From: Sulfitobacter sp. BSw21498
Lineage (GTDB): Bacteria; Pseudomonadota; Alphaproteobacteria; Rhodobacterales; Rhodobacteraceae
Assembly (NCBI RefSeq): GCF_006064855.1
Contig: NZ_CP040753.1
Coordinates: 2,522,001 to 2,586,000, forward strand
Reading direction: 5' to 3'
DNA length: 64,000 nucleotides
Positions 1 to 9,225 of the stretch are shown piece after piece. Position 1 is the first letter of the stretch. Each line of letters opens with the position of its first letter. The position numbers were made by a program, and so were the translations under genes. The notes under the pieces are model-generated. The model had not been told where the DNA came from. It ran no database searches and worked only from the letters and a program-made list of their open reading frames with translations.

Positions 1-12
1 AGTTCTGACTAC

Positions 13-516
13 TCAGGGGTTCAGCGCGATGGGTGTATTATTGCCGACCATCGCGTAGATATCCTCCATCTCGTCATTAGTGACAGAGATACATCCCCAC
101 GTCCAATCCGTGCGATTCTTGTCCTTGGCAGTCTTTTGACCGTGGATAAAGATATCGCCACCGGGGCTTTTACCCATCTCATTGGCGCGCGCCCGGTCCA
201 TCTCGTTGGGGTAATCGATCCCGATCGATAGGTGGAACCGACTGTTCGGATTGCGCCGGTCGATCCGATAGATTCCTTCGGGCGTACGGCCGTCCCCCTC
301 ATAGACCTTATGGCCTACGGGTGCGAATCCCAGTTTGATATCATATGATTCCAACACCTTATCGTGGTGCATCAGGTACATCCGTCGGTCGCCTTTGTTG
401 ACGATCACATAGGTGACCTGTGGCCCGTTGTACCGTTTAAATTTACTGCTGCTGCAGGCCCCAAGCGCCACAAGCGCGGTGCCACCCAGAATCAGATTTC
501 TGCGTTTCATGTTCAC
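13..516 (-). CDS. L,D-transpeptidase (YkuD family), lipoprotein
   Basis: The 167-aa product is probably a periplasmic peptidoglycan L,D-transpeptidase. This family makes 3-3 cross-links or attaches proteins to peptidoglycan. The N-terminus is a lipoprotein signal with basic residues, a hydrophobic stretch and Cys21 in an LGAC lipobox. The catalytic signature is HGQ (His125) followed by WGCIS (Cys142), as in the YkuD domain. A TPEG segment near residue 78 is also typical. The start is GTG at 516, or ATG six bases further in; a GAGG lies just upstream and serves either. It follows the ion-channel gene on the same strand with about an 80-base gap. The family call is firm, but the substrate cannot be told from sequence. 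Confidence 0.88.
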   Translation of the reverse strand: MNMKRRNLILGGTALVALGACSSSKFKRYNGPQVTYVIVNKGDRRMYLMHHDKVLESYDIKLGFAPVGHKVYEGDGRTPEGIYRIDRRNPNSRFHLSIGIDYPNEMDRARANEMGKSPGGDIFIHGQKTAKDKNRTDWTWGCISVTNDEMEDIYAMVGNNTPIALNP

Positions 517-596
517 AATGCCTCGTTCCCGTGGCCTTTTCGGCCCTTATGTGGATGCCCTACCATGTAGCAAATATCGATGCGGTCAAAAAGCCG

Positions 597-1370
597 TTAC
601 TGGCGGGTGGTCTCTGCCAGCCGCTTTTCGATCGCTTCCAGCTTCTCCATCACCTCAAGCCGGTAGGCATCGGTGCGCACGGTTTCTTCTTCGTTATGCG
701 CATCCTGCATCGAGTTCACAATCAGACCGACCAGCAAGTTCACCACGGCAAAGGTCGTGACCAGAATAAACGGCACGAAAAACACCCACGCATAAGGGTA
801 CACTTCCATCACGGGCCGCACGATGCCCATCGACCAGCTTTCCAGCGTCATGATCTGGAACAGGCTATAGGCGCTGGCGGGCAGCGATCCGAACCATTCA
901 GGAAAGTGAGTGCTGAACAGCTTGGTCGCGATCACCGAACCGATATAAAAGATAATAGTCATCAGCAAAAAGACCGAGCCCATGCCGGGCAGCGCGGTGA
1001 TGAAACCTTCGACGACGCGGCGCAGACGGGGGGCGACGGATAGCACGCGCAACACCCGCAAAATACGCAATGCGCGCAGTACCGACAGGCCTTGCACGGC
1101 AGGCACCAGCGCGATGGCAACGACGGTAAAGTCGAATACATTCCAACCGTTGCGAAAGAACCCGATCCCGCGCGCAAAGATCTTGAGAGTGATTTCAGCG
1201 ACGAAAATGAACAGACATACGCGGTCGAGAAACAGGATTACCGCGCCATATTTTTCCATCAACGAAGGCGCGGTTTCCATGCCCAGCAGGGCGGCGTTGA
1301 ACACAATGACACCGATGATGAAATTGCTGACGGCCCGTCCTTCGACCCATCTTCCCAGACGTTCCCGCAT
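597..1370 (-). CDS. Voltage-gated sodium channel, NaChBac/NavBac family
   Basis: This is a single-domain, six-transmembrane channel subunit expected to work as a homotetramer in the inner membrane. With ATG 1370 as start it is 257 aa; a GTG at 1385 would add five residues, but AGGA sits better for the ATG. S1-S3 precede a voltage sensor with regularly spaced arginines (LRALRILRVLRVL). S5, a pore loop and S6 follow. The selectivity filter reads TLESWSM, the form described for bacterial Nav channels of marine Rhodobacterales (NavSp type), which argues for sodium selectivity. The C-terminus (EKLEAIEKRL) is a short coiled coil, as in NavBac tetramers. It lies 27 bases after the RNA methyltransferase gene, possibly in one operon. 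Confidence 0.9.
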   Translation of the reverse strand: MRERLGRWVEGRAVSNFIIGVIVFNAALLGMETAPSLMEKYGAVILFLDRVCLFIFVAEITLKIFARGIGFFRNGWNVFDFTVVAIALVPAVQGLSVLRALRILRVLRVLSVAPRLRRVVEGFITALPGMGSVFLLMTIIFYIGSVIATKLFSTHFPEWFGSLPASAYSLFQIMTLESWSMGIVRPVMEVYPYAWVFFVPFILVTTFAVVNLLVGLIVNSMQDAHNEEETVRTDAYRLEVMEKLEAIEKRLAETTRQ

Positions 1371-1397
1371 GTTTGTCCTGCCCACCTTAGCTGTGCG

Positions 1398-2636
1398 TTA
1401 TTTGCGCTTGCGTTGTACTTCCGGCGCAGTGAATTGCGCTGCCAGCTCCACATGGGATGACCAGCGGAATTGATCAACGACTTGCACCCAATTCAACGTA
1501 TAACCGGCGGCAATCAGCACAGCGGCATCCCGCGCAAAGGTGACCGGGTTGCACGAAACATAAGCCAGAACTGGCGGCATCGCTTTGACGATCTCGGCAA
1601 TCTGCGCCTCTGCGCCGGCACGTGGCGGGTCGATTACGACCGCGTCGGTCTTGGCCAGTTCATCGGGCAGCAAGGGACGGCGGAACAGGTCTCGGGTCTC
1701 GTGCGTGACGGGCTTTAGGCCGGTCGACATGCGCCACCCGTGGTCCAGCGCCGCGGTCATGGCGGCGTCACCCTCGACCGCATGTACCTCTGCACGATCA
1801 GCCAAGGGCAGACTGAACGTCCCAGATCCCGCAAAAAGATCGATCACGTGGCGCGCATCGCCAACAGCCTCGCGCACAGCAGTGATCAATGCGGCCTCGC
1901 CATGGGGGGTGGCTTGCAGGAACGCGCCGGGCGGGGGCGTCACCTTGGCCGCGCCGAACCGCTGTACCGGCGGCGTGCGCATGGCGATCACGTCTCCGTC
2001 CCAGGTCAGCCGCGCCAGCCCCAGAATGTCACACAAATGCGCCAGCTCTTGCCGCAGCGGGCCGTCAAGCTCCTTGCCGTTCTGGACCGAGATATCGAGC
2101 CCGCCTCGCGATGCGGTCACTGTCACGGCCAGTGGTGCCTTGCGGCTGGTCCCGATCACGGCCAGCTTTTCGGCAATTGGCAGTGCGCCCAATACGGCAG
2201 GGTCCAACAACTGACACCCTGGAATTTCGATCACGACATCGGACCCGCGCCCGTGGAAACCGGCCATCGCACCCTTTTTGGTACGCTTCGCTGCAAAGGT
2301 CGCACGACGGCGCGATTGCGCTGGCGAGGTCTGGAGAGGCTTGAAAACAGTCTCTATCCCATGAGCATCCAGCGACGCTTTGACCACGCCCAGCTTGAAT
2401 TCCGCAACGAAATCATCTGATGCATGCTGCAACTGACATCCGCCACAGGCCTTGAAGTGACGGCACGGGGGCGCGACCCGGTTTTCAGACGGTCTGACGA
2501 TACGAATATCGGTCAGGGTCTGCCCGTCAGGCGTGCCTGTGACCACCTCGCCCGGCAGGGTCATCGGTGCAAATAAAGGGCCGGACGCAATGCCGTCGCC
2601 CAGGTGGCCAAGTCGCTGGATTGTATATTCTGTCAT
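1398..2636 (-). CDS. rlmD: 23S rRNA (uracil-C5)-methyltransferase, RlmD/RumA family
   Basis: This 412-aa SAM-dependent RNA m5U methyltransferase contains the family features in order. There is an N-terminal TRAM-like region, then Cys58, Cys64 and Cys67 (CRHFKACGGC) plus a later Cys in IPGCQLL for a 4Fe-4S cluster. SAM motif DLFAGSGTF, a DPPRAGA motif and the catalytic SCNPVTFARD follow. The usual target of RumA/RlmD is U1939 of 23S rRNA. Some alphaproteobacterial homologues modify other uridines, so the site is inferred. ATG 2636 is the only strong start before the TRAM region. The next gene downstream is the sodium channel. Confidence 0.85.
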   Translation of the reverse strand: MTEYTIQRLGHLGDGIASGPLFAPMTLPGEVVTGTPDGQTLTDIRIVRPSENRVAPPCRHFKACGGCQLQHASDDFVAEFKLGVVKASLDAHGIETVFKPLQTSPAQSRRRATFAAKRTKKGAMAGFHGRGSDVVIEIPGCQLLDPAVLGALPIAEKLAVIGTSRKAPLAVTVTASRGGLDISVQNGKELDGPLRQELAHLCDILGLARLTWDGDVIAMRTPPVQRFGAAKVTPPPGAFLQATPHGEAALITAVREAVGDARHVIDLFAGSGTFSLPLADRAEVHAVEGDAAMTAALDHGWRMSTGLKPVTHETRDLFRRPLLPDELAKTDAVVIDPPRAGAEAQIAEIVKAMPPVLAYVSCNPVTFARDAAVLIAAGYTLNWVQVVDQFRWSSHVELAAQFTAPEVQRKRK

Positions 2637-2674
2637 GCGCAGGGCTTACCGCGAAGCCGTGCGCAGCAAAAGCC

Positions 2675-4501
2675 TTATTCTGCGGCCTTCATATCCAAAA
2701 ACCCACCTGACTGCCGCTGCCAGTACCGTGCATAAAGCCCGTCTTTGGCCAGCAACGCCTCGTGGGTGCCTATCTCTACGATGCGGCCAGCGTCCATTAC
2801 AGCGATGCGGTCCATCTCGGTCAGGGTTGAAAGGCGGTGCGCGATGGCCATCACGGTCTTGCCCTTCATCACCCGGGTCAGTGCGCTTTGGATTGATGCT
2901 TCGACCTCGCTATCAAGCGCGCTGGTTGCCTCATCCAATATCAGGATTGGTGCGTCTTTCAGGATCGCCCGTGCCAGCGCGATGCGTTGACGTTGCCCGC
3001 CCGACAGCTTCACACCACGTTCGCCCAAATGCGCGTCATAGCCGCTGCGGCCCGTGTGGTCCTGCATACTTTCGATGAACGCATGCGCTTCGGCTTTGCG
3101 GGCGGCGGCGATCACCTCGGCTTGGGTCGCATCGGGCTTACCGTAGCGTATGTTGTCGAACGCCGACCGGTTGAACATAGCGGTTTCCTGCGTGACCATC
3201 CCGATCTGACGCCGCAAGCTTTGCTTGGTCACTTGGCTCACATCCTGCCCGTCGATCAAAATGTGACCCTGTTCCGCAGGATAGAGCCGTAACAGAAGGG
3301 AAACCAAGGTCGATTTACCTGCGCCAGAGGCCCCTACAATCCCCAATTTTTCGCCCGGCTTGATCGACAGGTTCAGATCTTCGATGCCGCCTGTGTCGCG
3401 GCCATAGGTAAAGCGCAGCCCATCAAACTGGATCGCCCCTTCGTGAACATCCAGATCCGCGGCGCCATCCGCATCACGCAGCTGCTGCGGGGCCGCGAGG
3501 GTGCGCATACCGTCCTCGACCTCGCCCATATTCGCATAAAGCGCCATGAGCGTAAAACTGACCCAGCCGGTCATTTGCGCCAGCCGCAGCGACACCGCCC
3601 CCGTTGCAGCGATATCACCCGCCGTCACCAACCCAAGTGACCAATACCATAGCGCGCCGCCCACCAGCAGCACCGGCAGAACCCCTGCAATCGCCATCAG
3701 CCAGAACCGGAAAGACACACTAACCCGCCCAAAATCGAGGCTCGTGTCCAGAAATTTGCGCATCGCGCCTAAGGCGGCGCGGTCTTCGTGGTCGGCATGG
3801 GCGAACAGTTTCACGGTCTTGATATTGGTGATCGTATCGACCACCTGCCCCGTCACCATCGCGCGCGCGCCTGCCCGCGCCTTTGAAAATTTGCGCACCC
3901 GAGGCATGAAATGGCGGATCAAAAAGACATACCCCACCATCCACAACACCAAACCAGCAGCGATACGCCAGTCCACCGTCCCCAAAAGCATCACCGCCCC
4001 GATAAAGGACGCCGCCGCGAACAGCACCGTGTGCAGCACCTCGGTCACAACATCGGTCAGCGCACGGCTGGTCTGCATTTCCTTTTGGGAAATCCGGCCC
4101 GCGAAATCATTGTCGAAGAACGTGACCGCTTGTCCCAGCGTGTAGCGATGCAACCGTGATAGCACGAGGTTGAACACATTGGGTGCCACGACGATCGACT
4201 GCATATACGAACTGACGCCAAACAGCGCCGGACGCAGCAGCAAAAAGAACGCCAGTCCCGCCAACAGCAGCCCCGTATGGTCCGCAAAAACGGCCCCCGC
4301 CTCTGCCGCAAGTGCTGCGTCAACAACCCAGCCAAGGACCAATGCGGCCATGACCTCGATCACGCCAGCGCAGATGGAGAGCACCCCCGCCACACAAAGC
4401 GCGGCACCGCTGCCCTTTAAAGCCCAACGAAAGAAAGCCGCCAGACGGCGCGGCGGCGCGGTGTCGGCGGGGGAAAACGGGTCGATCCATTTGAACGGCA
4501 T
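2675..4501 (-). CDS. ABC transporter half-subunit, permease fused to ATPase (MsbA-like)
   Basis: This 608-aa exporter-type half transporter has an N-terminal six-helix membrane domain and a C-terminal ATPase. The ATPase has a Walker A GASGAGKST, signature LSGGQRQR and Walker B ILILDEATSALD, so its catalytic site looks intact. Its ATG overlaps the TAA stop of the preceding, homologous gene (TAATG). The two are therefore translationally coupled and probably form a heterodimer. The substrate is unknown; MsbA-like exporters move lipids or hydrophobic compounds. The C-terminal tail after the ATPase reads WQRQSGGFLDM, which resembles the end of its partner and supports an ancestral duplication. Confidence 0.88.
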   Translation of the reverse strand: MPFKWIDPFSPADTAPPRRLAAFFRWALKGSGAALCVAGVLSICAGVIEVMAALVLGWVVDAALAAEAGAVFADHTGLLLAGLAFFLLLRPALFGVSSYMQSIVVAPNVFNLVLSRLHRYTLGQAVTFFDNDFAGRISQKEMQTSRALTDVVTEVLHTVLFAAASFIGAVMLLGTVDWRIAAGLVLWMVGYVFLIRHFMPRVRKFSKARAGARAMVTGQVVDTITNIKTVKLFAHADHEDRAALGAMRKFLDTSLDFGRVSVSFRFWLMAIAGVLPVLLVGGALWYWSLGLVTAGDIAATGAVSLRLAQMTGWVSFTLMALYANMGEVEDGMRTLAAPQQLRDADGAADLDVHEGAIQFDGLRFTYGRDTGGIEDLNLSIKPGEKLGIVGASGAGKSTLVSLLLRLYPAEQGHILIDGQDVSQVTKQSLRRQIGMVTQETAMFNRSAFDNIRYGKPDATQAEVIAAARKAEAHAFIESMQDHTGRSGYDAHLGERGVKLSGGQRQRIALARAILKDAPILILDEATSALDSEVEASIQSALTRVMKGKTVMAIAHRLSTLTEMDRIAVMDAGRIVEIGTHEALLAKDGLYARYWQRQSGGFLDMKAAE

Positions 4502-6342
4502 TACGATGTCGGCTCTTCTGTGCGTAGGAACCCGCCGGATTGCCGGTTCCAGAGATCTGAATATAGCCCGCCCTTGGTCAAAAGCACCTCGTGGGTGCCT
4601 TCTTCGACAATACGCCCCCCGTCCATCACCAAAATGCGGTCCATCTCGGCGATGGTGGATAGGCGATGCGCGATGGCGATCACGGTCTTGCCTTCCATCA
4701 TGCCATAAAGCGTCTTCTGGATTGTGGCCTCTACCTCGCTGTCCAGCGCGCTTGTGGCTTCGTCCAGCAAAAGAATCGGCGCGTTCTTCAAGATAACACG
4801 CGCCAAAGCGATACGTTGCCGCTGTCCGCCAGACAGTTTCACACCCCGCTCCCCGACCTGTGCATCATATCCTGACCGGCCCCCTTGATCGTTTAAATCC
4901 TGAATGAAATCATGGGCCTGGGCCTGTTTTGCGGCGGCGATCACCTCTGCTTCGGTAGCGGAGGGGCGTCCATAAAGGATGTTCTCGCGGATCGACCGGT
5001 GCAACAAAGCATTGTCCTGCTGCACCATTCCGATTGCTTGCCGCAGACTGTCCTGACGAACGGTCGTGATATCCTGCCCATCAATCAGAATACGGCCGCC
5101 TTCAGGATCGTAAAAGCGCAACAGCAGCTTAACCAAGGTCGATTTACCCGCGCCCGACCGCCCAATCAGGCCAATCTTTTCGCCCGGCCGCACTGTGATA
5201 TCGATGTGATCCAACCCGCCTGACCCGCGCCCATAGTGATGGGTCAGGCATCGCATTTCCACGCAGCCATCGGTCAATACCAACGGCTGCGCGTCGTGTT
5301 CGTCCACCAGTGTGATCGGCTGCGCAATCGTTTCAAGCCCCTCTGCAACCACGCCAAGCTGCTGAAAAAATGTCGAAAGTGCCCACATGATCCACGCGGT
5401 CATAGAATTCAGCCGAAGCGTCAGCGCCGTCGCCGCCGTCACCACACCCACGGTCGCATTGCCCGTGGACCACAGGTAGAACGCCCACCCTACGACCCCA
5501 ACGATTAACAAACCGTTCAAGCTGACCAGACAGATATCCATGATGGTGAATATCCGCATTTCCTTTTGGAAAGTGACGCGCGCCTTCTCGATGGCCCCTT
5601 TGGCATATTCAATTTCGCGGTCATGATGGGCGAACATCTTGACCGAATGGATGTTGCTATAGCTGTCGACCACACGGCCCGTCACCTCGGACCGCGCATC
5701 CGACGCCGCTTGCGAGGCGACCGCGACACGTTTTATCGTCCATCGGGTAAGCAGCGCATAAAGCGCGAACCACGCCACCAACGGGATCAACAGCTGCCAG
5801 TCCGATGTGGTTAACAGGATCGCCGCGCCAATCAGATAGGCAAGCGCAAAGGAAATCGCGTCGAACACCTGAAACACGACCTCTCCCGCGGCGGGAGGCG
5901 TTTGCATGATGCGGTTGGCAATGCGTCCGGCAAAGTCGTCTTCAAACCAGCCGACCGATTGCCGCAACACTTGCCGATGCCCGCGCCAGCGGAACAGTGT
6001 GCCGTAGTTCGGCAACACGGCATTGTTCAACAGCAACACATGCGCGGCTTGGACAGCAGGGCGCGCGATTAGGATCAGCAACGCCACGACGATAAACTCC
6101 GCCCCATAGCTACGCCACACCTCGGCGGGGCTGCTATCCATCAGATCGACGAGGCGACCCATATAGTAGATTAGACCGATCTCGATCGCGGCGACCACAA
6201 TCGACAATACGCCTGTCACCCAGAATACAGTTTTGAACGGCCCACTGTAGCTTCGGAAAAAGGGCCACAGCCTTGTGGGTGGCGTGTCTTGTTCGGCGTA
6301 ATCTGCGTAGGGATCGACAAGATTTTCGAAAAATCGAAACAT
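4501..6342 (-). CDS. ABC transporter half-subunit, permease fused to ATPase (MsbA-like)
   Basis: This 613-aa protein is the first of two tandem ABC half-exporters. A six-helix transmembrane domain is followed by an ATPase with Walker A GRSGAGKST, signature LSGGQRQR and Walker B ILLLDEATSALD. Both this and its partner keep the catalytic glutamate, so neither looks degenerate. The stop codon is shared with the start of the downstream half-transporter, which implies coupled expression. Similar pairs are common in Rhodobacterales without a known cargo. A lipid, lipopeptide or drug exporter is a reasonable inference, but nothing nearby names a substrate. Confidence 0.88.
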   Translation of the reverse strand: MFRFFENLVDPYADYAEQDTPPTRLWPFFRSYSGPFKTVFWVTGVLSIVVAAIEIGLIYYMGRLVDLMDSSPAEVWRSYGAEFIVVALLILIARPAVQAAHVLLLNNAVLPNYGTLFRWRGHRQVLRQSVGWFEDDFAGRIANRIMQTPPAAGEVVFQVFDAISFALAYLIGAAILLTTSDWQLLIPLVAWFALYALLTRWTIKRVAVASQAASDARSEVTGRVVDSYSNIHSVKMFAHHDREIEYAKGAIEKARVTFQKEMRIFTIMDICLVSLNGLLIVGVVGWAFYLWSTGNATVGVVTAATALTLRLNSMTAWIMWALSTFFQQLGVVAEGLETIAQPITLVDEHDAQPLVLTDGCVEMRCLTHHYGRGSGGLDHIDITVRPGEKIGLIGRSGAGKSTLVKLLLRFYDPEGGRILIDGQDITTVRQDSLRQAIGMVQQDNALLHRSIRENILYGRPSATEAEVIAAAKQAQAHDFIQDLNDQGGRSGYDAQVGERGVKLSGGQRQRIALARVILKNAPILLLDEATSALDSEVEATIQKTLYGMMEGKTVIAIAHRLSTIAEMDRILVMDGGRIVEEGTHEVLLTKGGLYSDLWNRQSGGFLRTEEPTS

Positions 6343-6411
6343 ATTTCACCTGTAGGCCGTGCGTTCGCCGCCACTATAGAAAGAGCCGCTTCAGAATGGC
6401 CACAGGGCGCA

Positions 6412-7596
6412 TTAGCTTTCTGGCGCATCCAGCAAGCTTTCCCGAGTTGCTGCGAACCCCGAAGCAATCCAAAGCGCTTTTAACCCGGCCAACCGTTTCC
6501 CCAATTCAGGGCCCCGATATCGCGGCATCAAATCAGCGGCTTTCACGGGAAACACAGCCTTTTCCGCTTGAAAGATCCCCTCAAGAACGGCGGGATCGGG
6601 CGGCGTGTCAGAAAGGCAGGCCCGCAGGATAACGACCGCGCGCGCGATATCCCCGCCATCAAGATAGGCAATCGCGGCGACGGTCTCGGCCCCGAAGGCG
6701 GCCTCCCTTAACCGATGAAGGTATTTCGCATCTGCCTTGCTCAGCCGTAACCGTTGGTCCACGTCTTCGCCGCCAAGCGCTGCCAAACGCGTGCGCCAAT
6801 CAGGAGCCAGCTGCAAAAGATGTTCAAAATGCACGACCATCGCAAGCCAGCGATCGTCGCTGCCGGGCAGGACAACCCCCAACACACCGGTTTGGCGCAT
6901 CGCTGCCACCGAAGGCGCAGGATCCGGCGCGGCCAATAGTTTCGCAAGTTCCGCCCCGATACGTTCGGCCGACAGGCTTTCCAGGCCATCCGTATGCGCT
7001 GCAATCGCGGCCAAAGCATCTGGACTAAACCCCTCTGCCGAGTCGGCATACCACGCGCAAAACCGGAAATATCGCAATGTGCGCAGGTAATCCTCGCGAA
7101 TACGTTGCGCCGCATCCTCGATAAATCGCACCCGTCGCGCCCGCAGATCAGGCAGACTTTCAAGCGGATCAATGACCCGACCCTGCGCGTCCGCATAAAG
7201 AGCATTCATGGTGAAATCGCGGCGCAACGCGTCGTCAATGATACTGTCAGAGAACGCTACCACGGCGCGCCGGCCATCCGTTTCCACATCGCGGCGGAAG
7301 GTCGTTACCTCGAACCCTTTGCCGCCACTGACCACAGTGACCGTTCCATGTTCCACCCCCGTCGGCACGGCTTTGAGCCCAGCGCGCGCCGCGAGCGCCA
7401 TCACCCTTTCCGGCAATGCGTTGGTCGACATATCGACATCGCTGTCGGCCACGCCCAGCAGCGCATTGCGCACACAGCCGCCAACGAAATAGATCACATG
7501 CCCCCCATCCTTCACCGCATCGCACACAGCTTGGGCGTCAGGGTCAACAAGCCAGCGGGTGCTCGCGGGAAGGGTCACATCATACGTTCGGTCCAT
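6412..7596 (-). CDS. cca: CCA tRNA nucleotidyltransferase / poly(A) polymerase family
   Basis: The gene encodes a class II nucleotidyltransferase of about 394 aa, expected to add or repair the CCA end of tRNA. The head domain shows VGGCVRNALLG followed by the metal-binding DSDVD near residue 51. RRDFTMNALYAD comes next, then a GRVIDPLESLPDLRARRVRFI segment. ATG 7596 is chosen over an upstream in-frame start at 7680, because homologous sequence begins there and the longer form would sit well inside the preceding NUDIX gene. The 22-base overlap with that gene suggests co-transcription. The absence of a C-terminal HD motif fits short alphaproteobacterial versions. Confidence 0.86.
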   Translation of the reverse strand: MDRTYDVTLPASTRWLVDPDAQAVCDAVKDGGHVIYFVGGCVRNALLGVADSDVDMSTNALPERVMALAARAGLKAVPTGVEHGTVTVVSGGKGFEVTTFRRDVETDGRRAVVAFSDSIIDDALRRDFTMNALYADAQGRVIDPLESLPDLRARRVRFIEDAAQRIREDYLRTLRYFRFCAWYADSAEGFSPDALAAIAAHTDGLESLSAERIGAELAKLLAAPDPAPSVAAMRQTGVLGVVLPGSDDRWLAMVVHFEHLLQLAPDWRTRLAALGGEDVDQRLRLSKADAKYLHRLREAAFGAETVAAIAYLDGGDIARAVVILRACLSDTPPDPAVLEGIFQAEKAVFPVKAADLMPRYRGPELGKRLAGLKALWIASGFAATRESLLDAPES

Positions 7597-8171
7597 GCCC
7601 GTAACATACGCGCGGTTGCCCCCCAAATGTAATAGGGACCGTAAGGAACAGTGTAATAATACCGTCGTTGCCCCTGCCATCGTCGTGATTGAACCACATA
7701 ATTGTCAGCGTTCAGCACATGATCCAACGGAACGGTAAAGACTTCCTCAACTTCACCCGGTTCAGCGACGATTTTGAAATCTTCTTTCACAAAGGCGATT
7801 ACTGGGGTCACTAGAAAGTTGGTCACTGTTTCATGCGCGGGCAACGTGCCCAACACCTCAACCAGATGCGACGGCAAACCGATCTCTTCTCGCGCCTCAC
7901 GCAACGCTGCCGCCACCACGTCAGCATCGTCACCATCCTGTTTGCCACCGGGAAAGGAAATTTGTCCTGGATGGTGCTTTAGAGCCGAGGACCGCTTGGT
8001 CAGGATAAGGTCAAAACGGCCATTACGCTCGATAATCGGGGCCAGCACGCCGGCAGGACGCAAGGTGCGATTGGCCGGCAGCACCGTCTCTTTATTCAGG
8101 TCAAAATCAGACGACGTGACACCAGTTTGCGCCAACGCCGTCCGAAAATGGGCAAGTTGATCAGCTGCCAC
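7575..8171 (-). CDS. CoA pyrophosphatase, NUDIX family (NudL/YeaB-like)
   Basis: The product is a NUDIX hydrolase carrying the CoA-pyrophosphatase signature, LTKRSSALKHHPGQISFPGG. This runs straight into a NUDIX box (GGKQ ... ALREAREEIG). Members split coenzyme A to 3',5'-ADP and 4'-phosphopantetheine. A GTG at 8171 gives 198 aa and an 11-base overlap with hslO. The longer form from 8228 (217 aa) would overlap hslO by 68 bases and looks less natural. The stop is embedded in the start region of the cca gene, so hslO, this gene and cca form a compact operon. Confidence 0.82.
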   Translation of the reverse strand: MAADQLAHFRTALAQTGVTSSDFDLNKETVLPANRTLRPAGVLAPIIERNGRFDLILTKRSSALKHHPGQISFPGGKQDGDDADVVAAALREAREEIGLPSHLVEVLGTLPAHETVTNFLVTPVIAFVKEDFKIVAEPGEVEEVFTVPLDHVLNADNYVVQSRRWQGQRRYYYTVPYGPYYIWGATARMLRAWTERMM

Positions 8172-9147
8172 TGTTATCTTCAGCCTCGAACCCGACAGTT
8201 TTCGGGTCCAGATCGTAATGCGCGCCACAGAACTGACAATCTGCGGTGACCCGACCGTCGTCAGTTGTCATCGTTTTAATATCGCCCGCTGAATAGATAG
8301 ACAGGCTTTGCCGAACCCGATCTTCCGAGCAGGTGCAGCCAAATCGAACAGCCTGCGCGTCGAATACCCGCGGCACTTCCTCGTGAAACAGGCGTTTCAG
8401 CAAGTCGGTCGGTGGCAGACTTGGCCCGATCAGTTCAAGCTCGTCTACTGTATCCAGCAGCACATTCACACGGCGCCAGTTATCGCCCTCTTCGCCGTCA
8501 ACGAGGTCAGAGGCAAGAAGCACGTCACCGCTGCCTTCGCCCTGCGCGGCAAAGGGCGACGCTTTGGGCATATGTTGCAGCATAACACCGCCAGCACGCC
8601 AATGTTCATCCTGACCAGGCGTTGTGGATTTGCCAAAGCTCAACTCGAACCGGGTTGGCAGCTGCTCGGACTGCGCGAAATACGCCTCTGCACATTCGGA
8701 GAGGGATTTTCCAGTAAGCGGCGTAATCCCCTGATAGGGTGTCATACCGTTCCCTTGATCGATCATAACGGCGAAATATCCCTCGCCGACCTGATCAAAC
8801 GCCGGCCCATCGGTGATCCGGTCAGCATCATAACTGGCGTAAGCACGGATACGCGCAGGTTCGCCATCGTCGGTCGGACCATAATAGTCCGTTGCAATCA
8901 TCCGCACCGGCCCGTTCGACTGAACCTGCAGTTGCAGTTTCCATCGCAGTTTGATCGTCTGGCCGATCAACGCCGTAAGCAAGGCCATTTCCGCGACCAG
9001 TGCTTCGACCTTTTCGGGATAATCGTGCTGACGCAAGATCCCTTCCAGCACGCCATCCAGACGGGCGACACGCCCCCGGATGTCAGAGGCATCGAGTTGA
9101 AAGGGTAGAACGGTATCGTCCCACGCGATTTTGTTTCCTTGGGTCAT
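8161..9147 (-). CDS. hslO: Redox-regulated molecular chaperone Hsp33
   Basis: Hsp33 is a cytoplasmic holdase chaperone, zinc-bound and inactive when reduced and activated by oxidative unfolding. The 328-aa product ends with the diagnostic zinc motifs CTC (Cys271, Cys273) and CQFC (Cys304, Cys307). The middle has the family segment GYFAVMIDQGNGMTPYQG. ATG 9147 is chosen because AAGGAAAG precedes it and the chaperone domain starts there. An in-frame upstream extension to 9576 runs through the divergent NUDIX gene and is rejected. A heat-shock-like promoter is visible just upstream, which fits the function. Confidence 0.93.
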   Translation of the reverse strand: MTQGNKIAWDDTVLPFQLDASDIRGRVARLDGVLEGILRQHDYPEKVEALVAEMALLTALIGQTIKLRWKLQLQVQSNGPVRMIATDYYGPTDDGEPARIRAYASYDADRITDGPAFDQVGEGYFAVMIDQGNGMTPYQGITPLTGKSLSECAEAYFAQSEQLPTRFELSFGKSTTPGQDEHWRAGGVMLQHMPKASPFAAQGEGSGDVLLASDLVDGEEGDNWRRVNVLLDTVDELELIGPSLPPTDLLKRLFHEEVPRVFDAQAVRFGCTCSEDRVRQSLSIYSAGDIKTMTTDDGRVTADCQFCGAHYDLDPKTVGFEAEDNSGS

Positions 9148-9187
9148 TTGACTTTCCTTACCGGCAGACGGTTGGCATACCGCGTCT

Positions 9188-9215
9188 ATATAAGCGCAAC
9201 AACCCGTGCGAAAAG
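9188..9215 (-). promoter_or_regulatory. Candidate RpoH-type promoter of hslO
   Basis: Reading the minus strand, CTTTTCG (9215-9209) is followed 17 bases later by CTTATAT (9194-9188). Alphaproteobacterial RpoH promoters are usually given as CTTG, about 17 bases, then CYTATNT. The -10 half matches well; the -35 half has one mismatch in the core. The element lies about 40 bases upstream of the hslO start. This is inference from pattern only. Confidence 0.4.
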
Positions 9216-9225
9216 GGGGTGTCAA

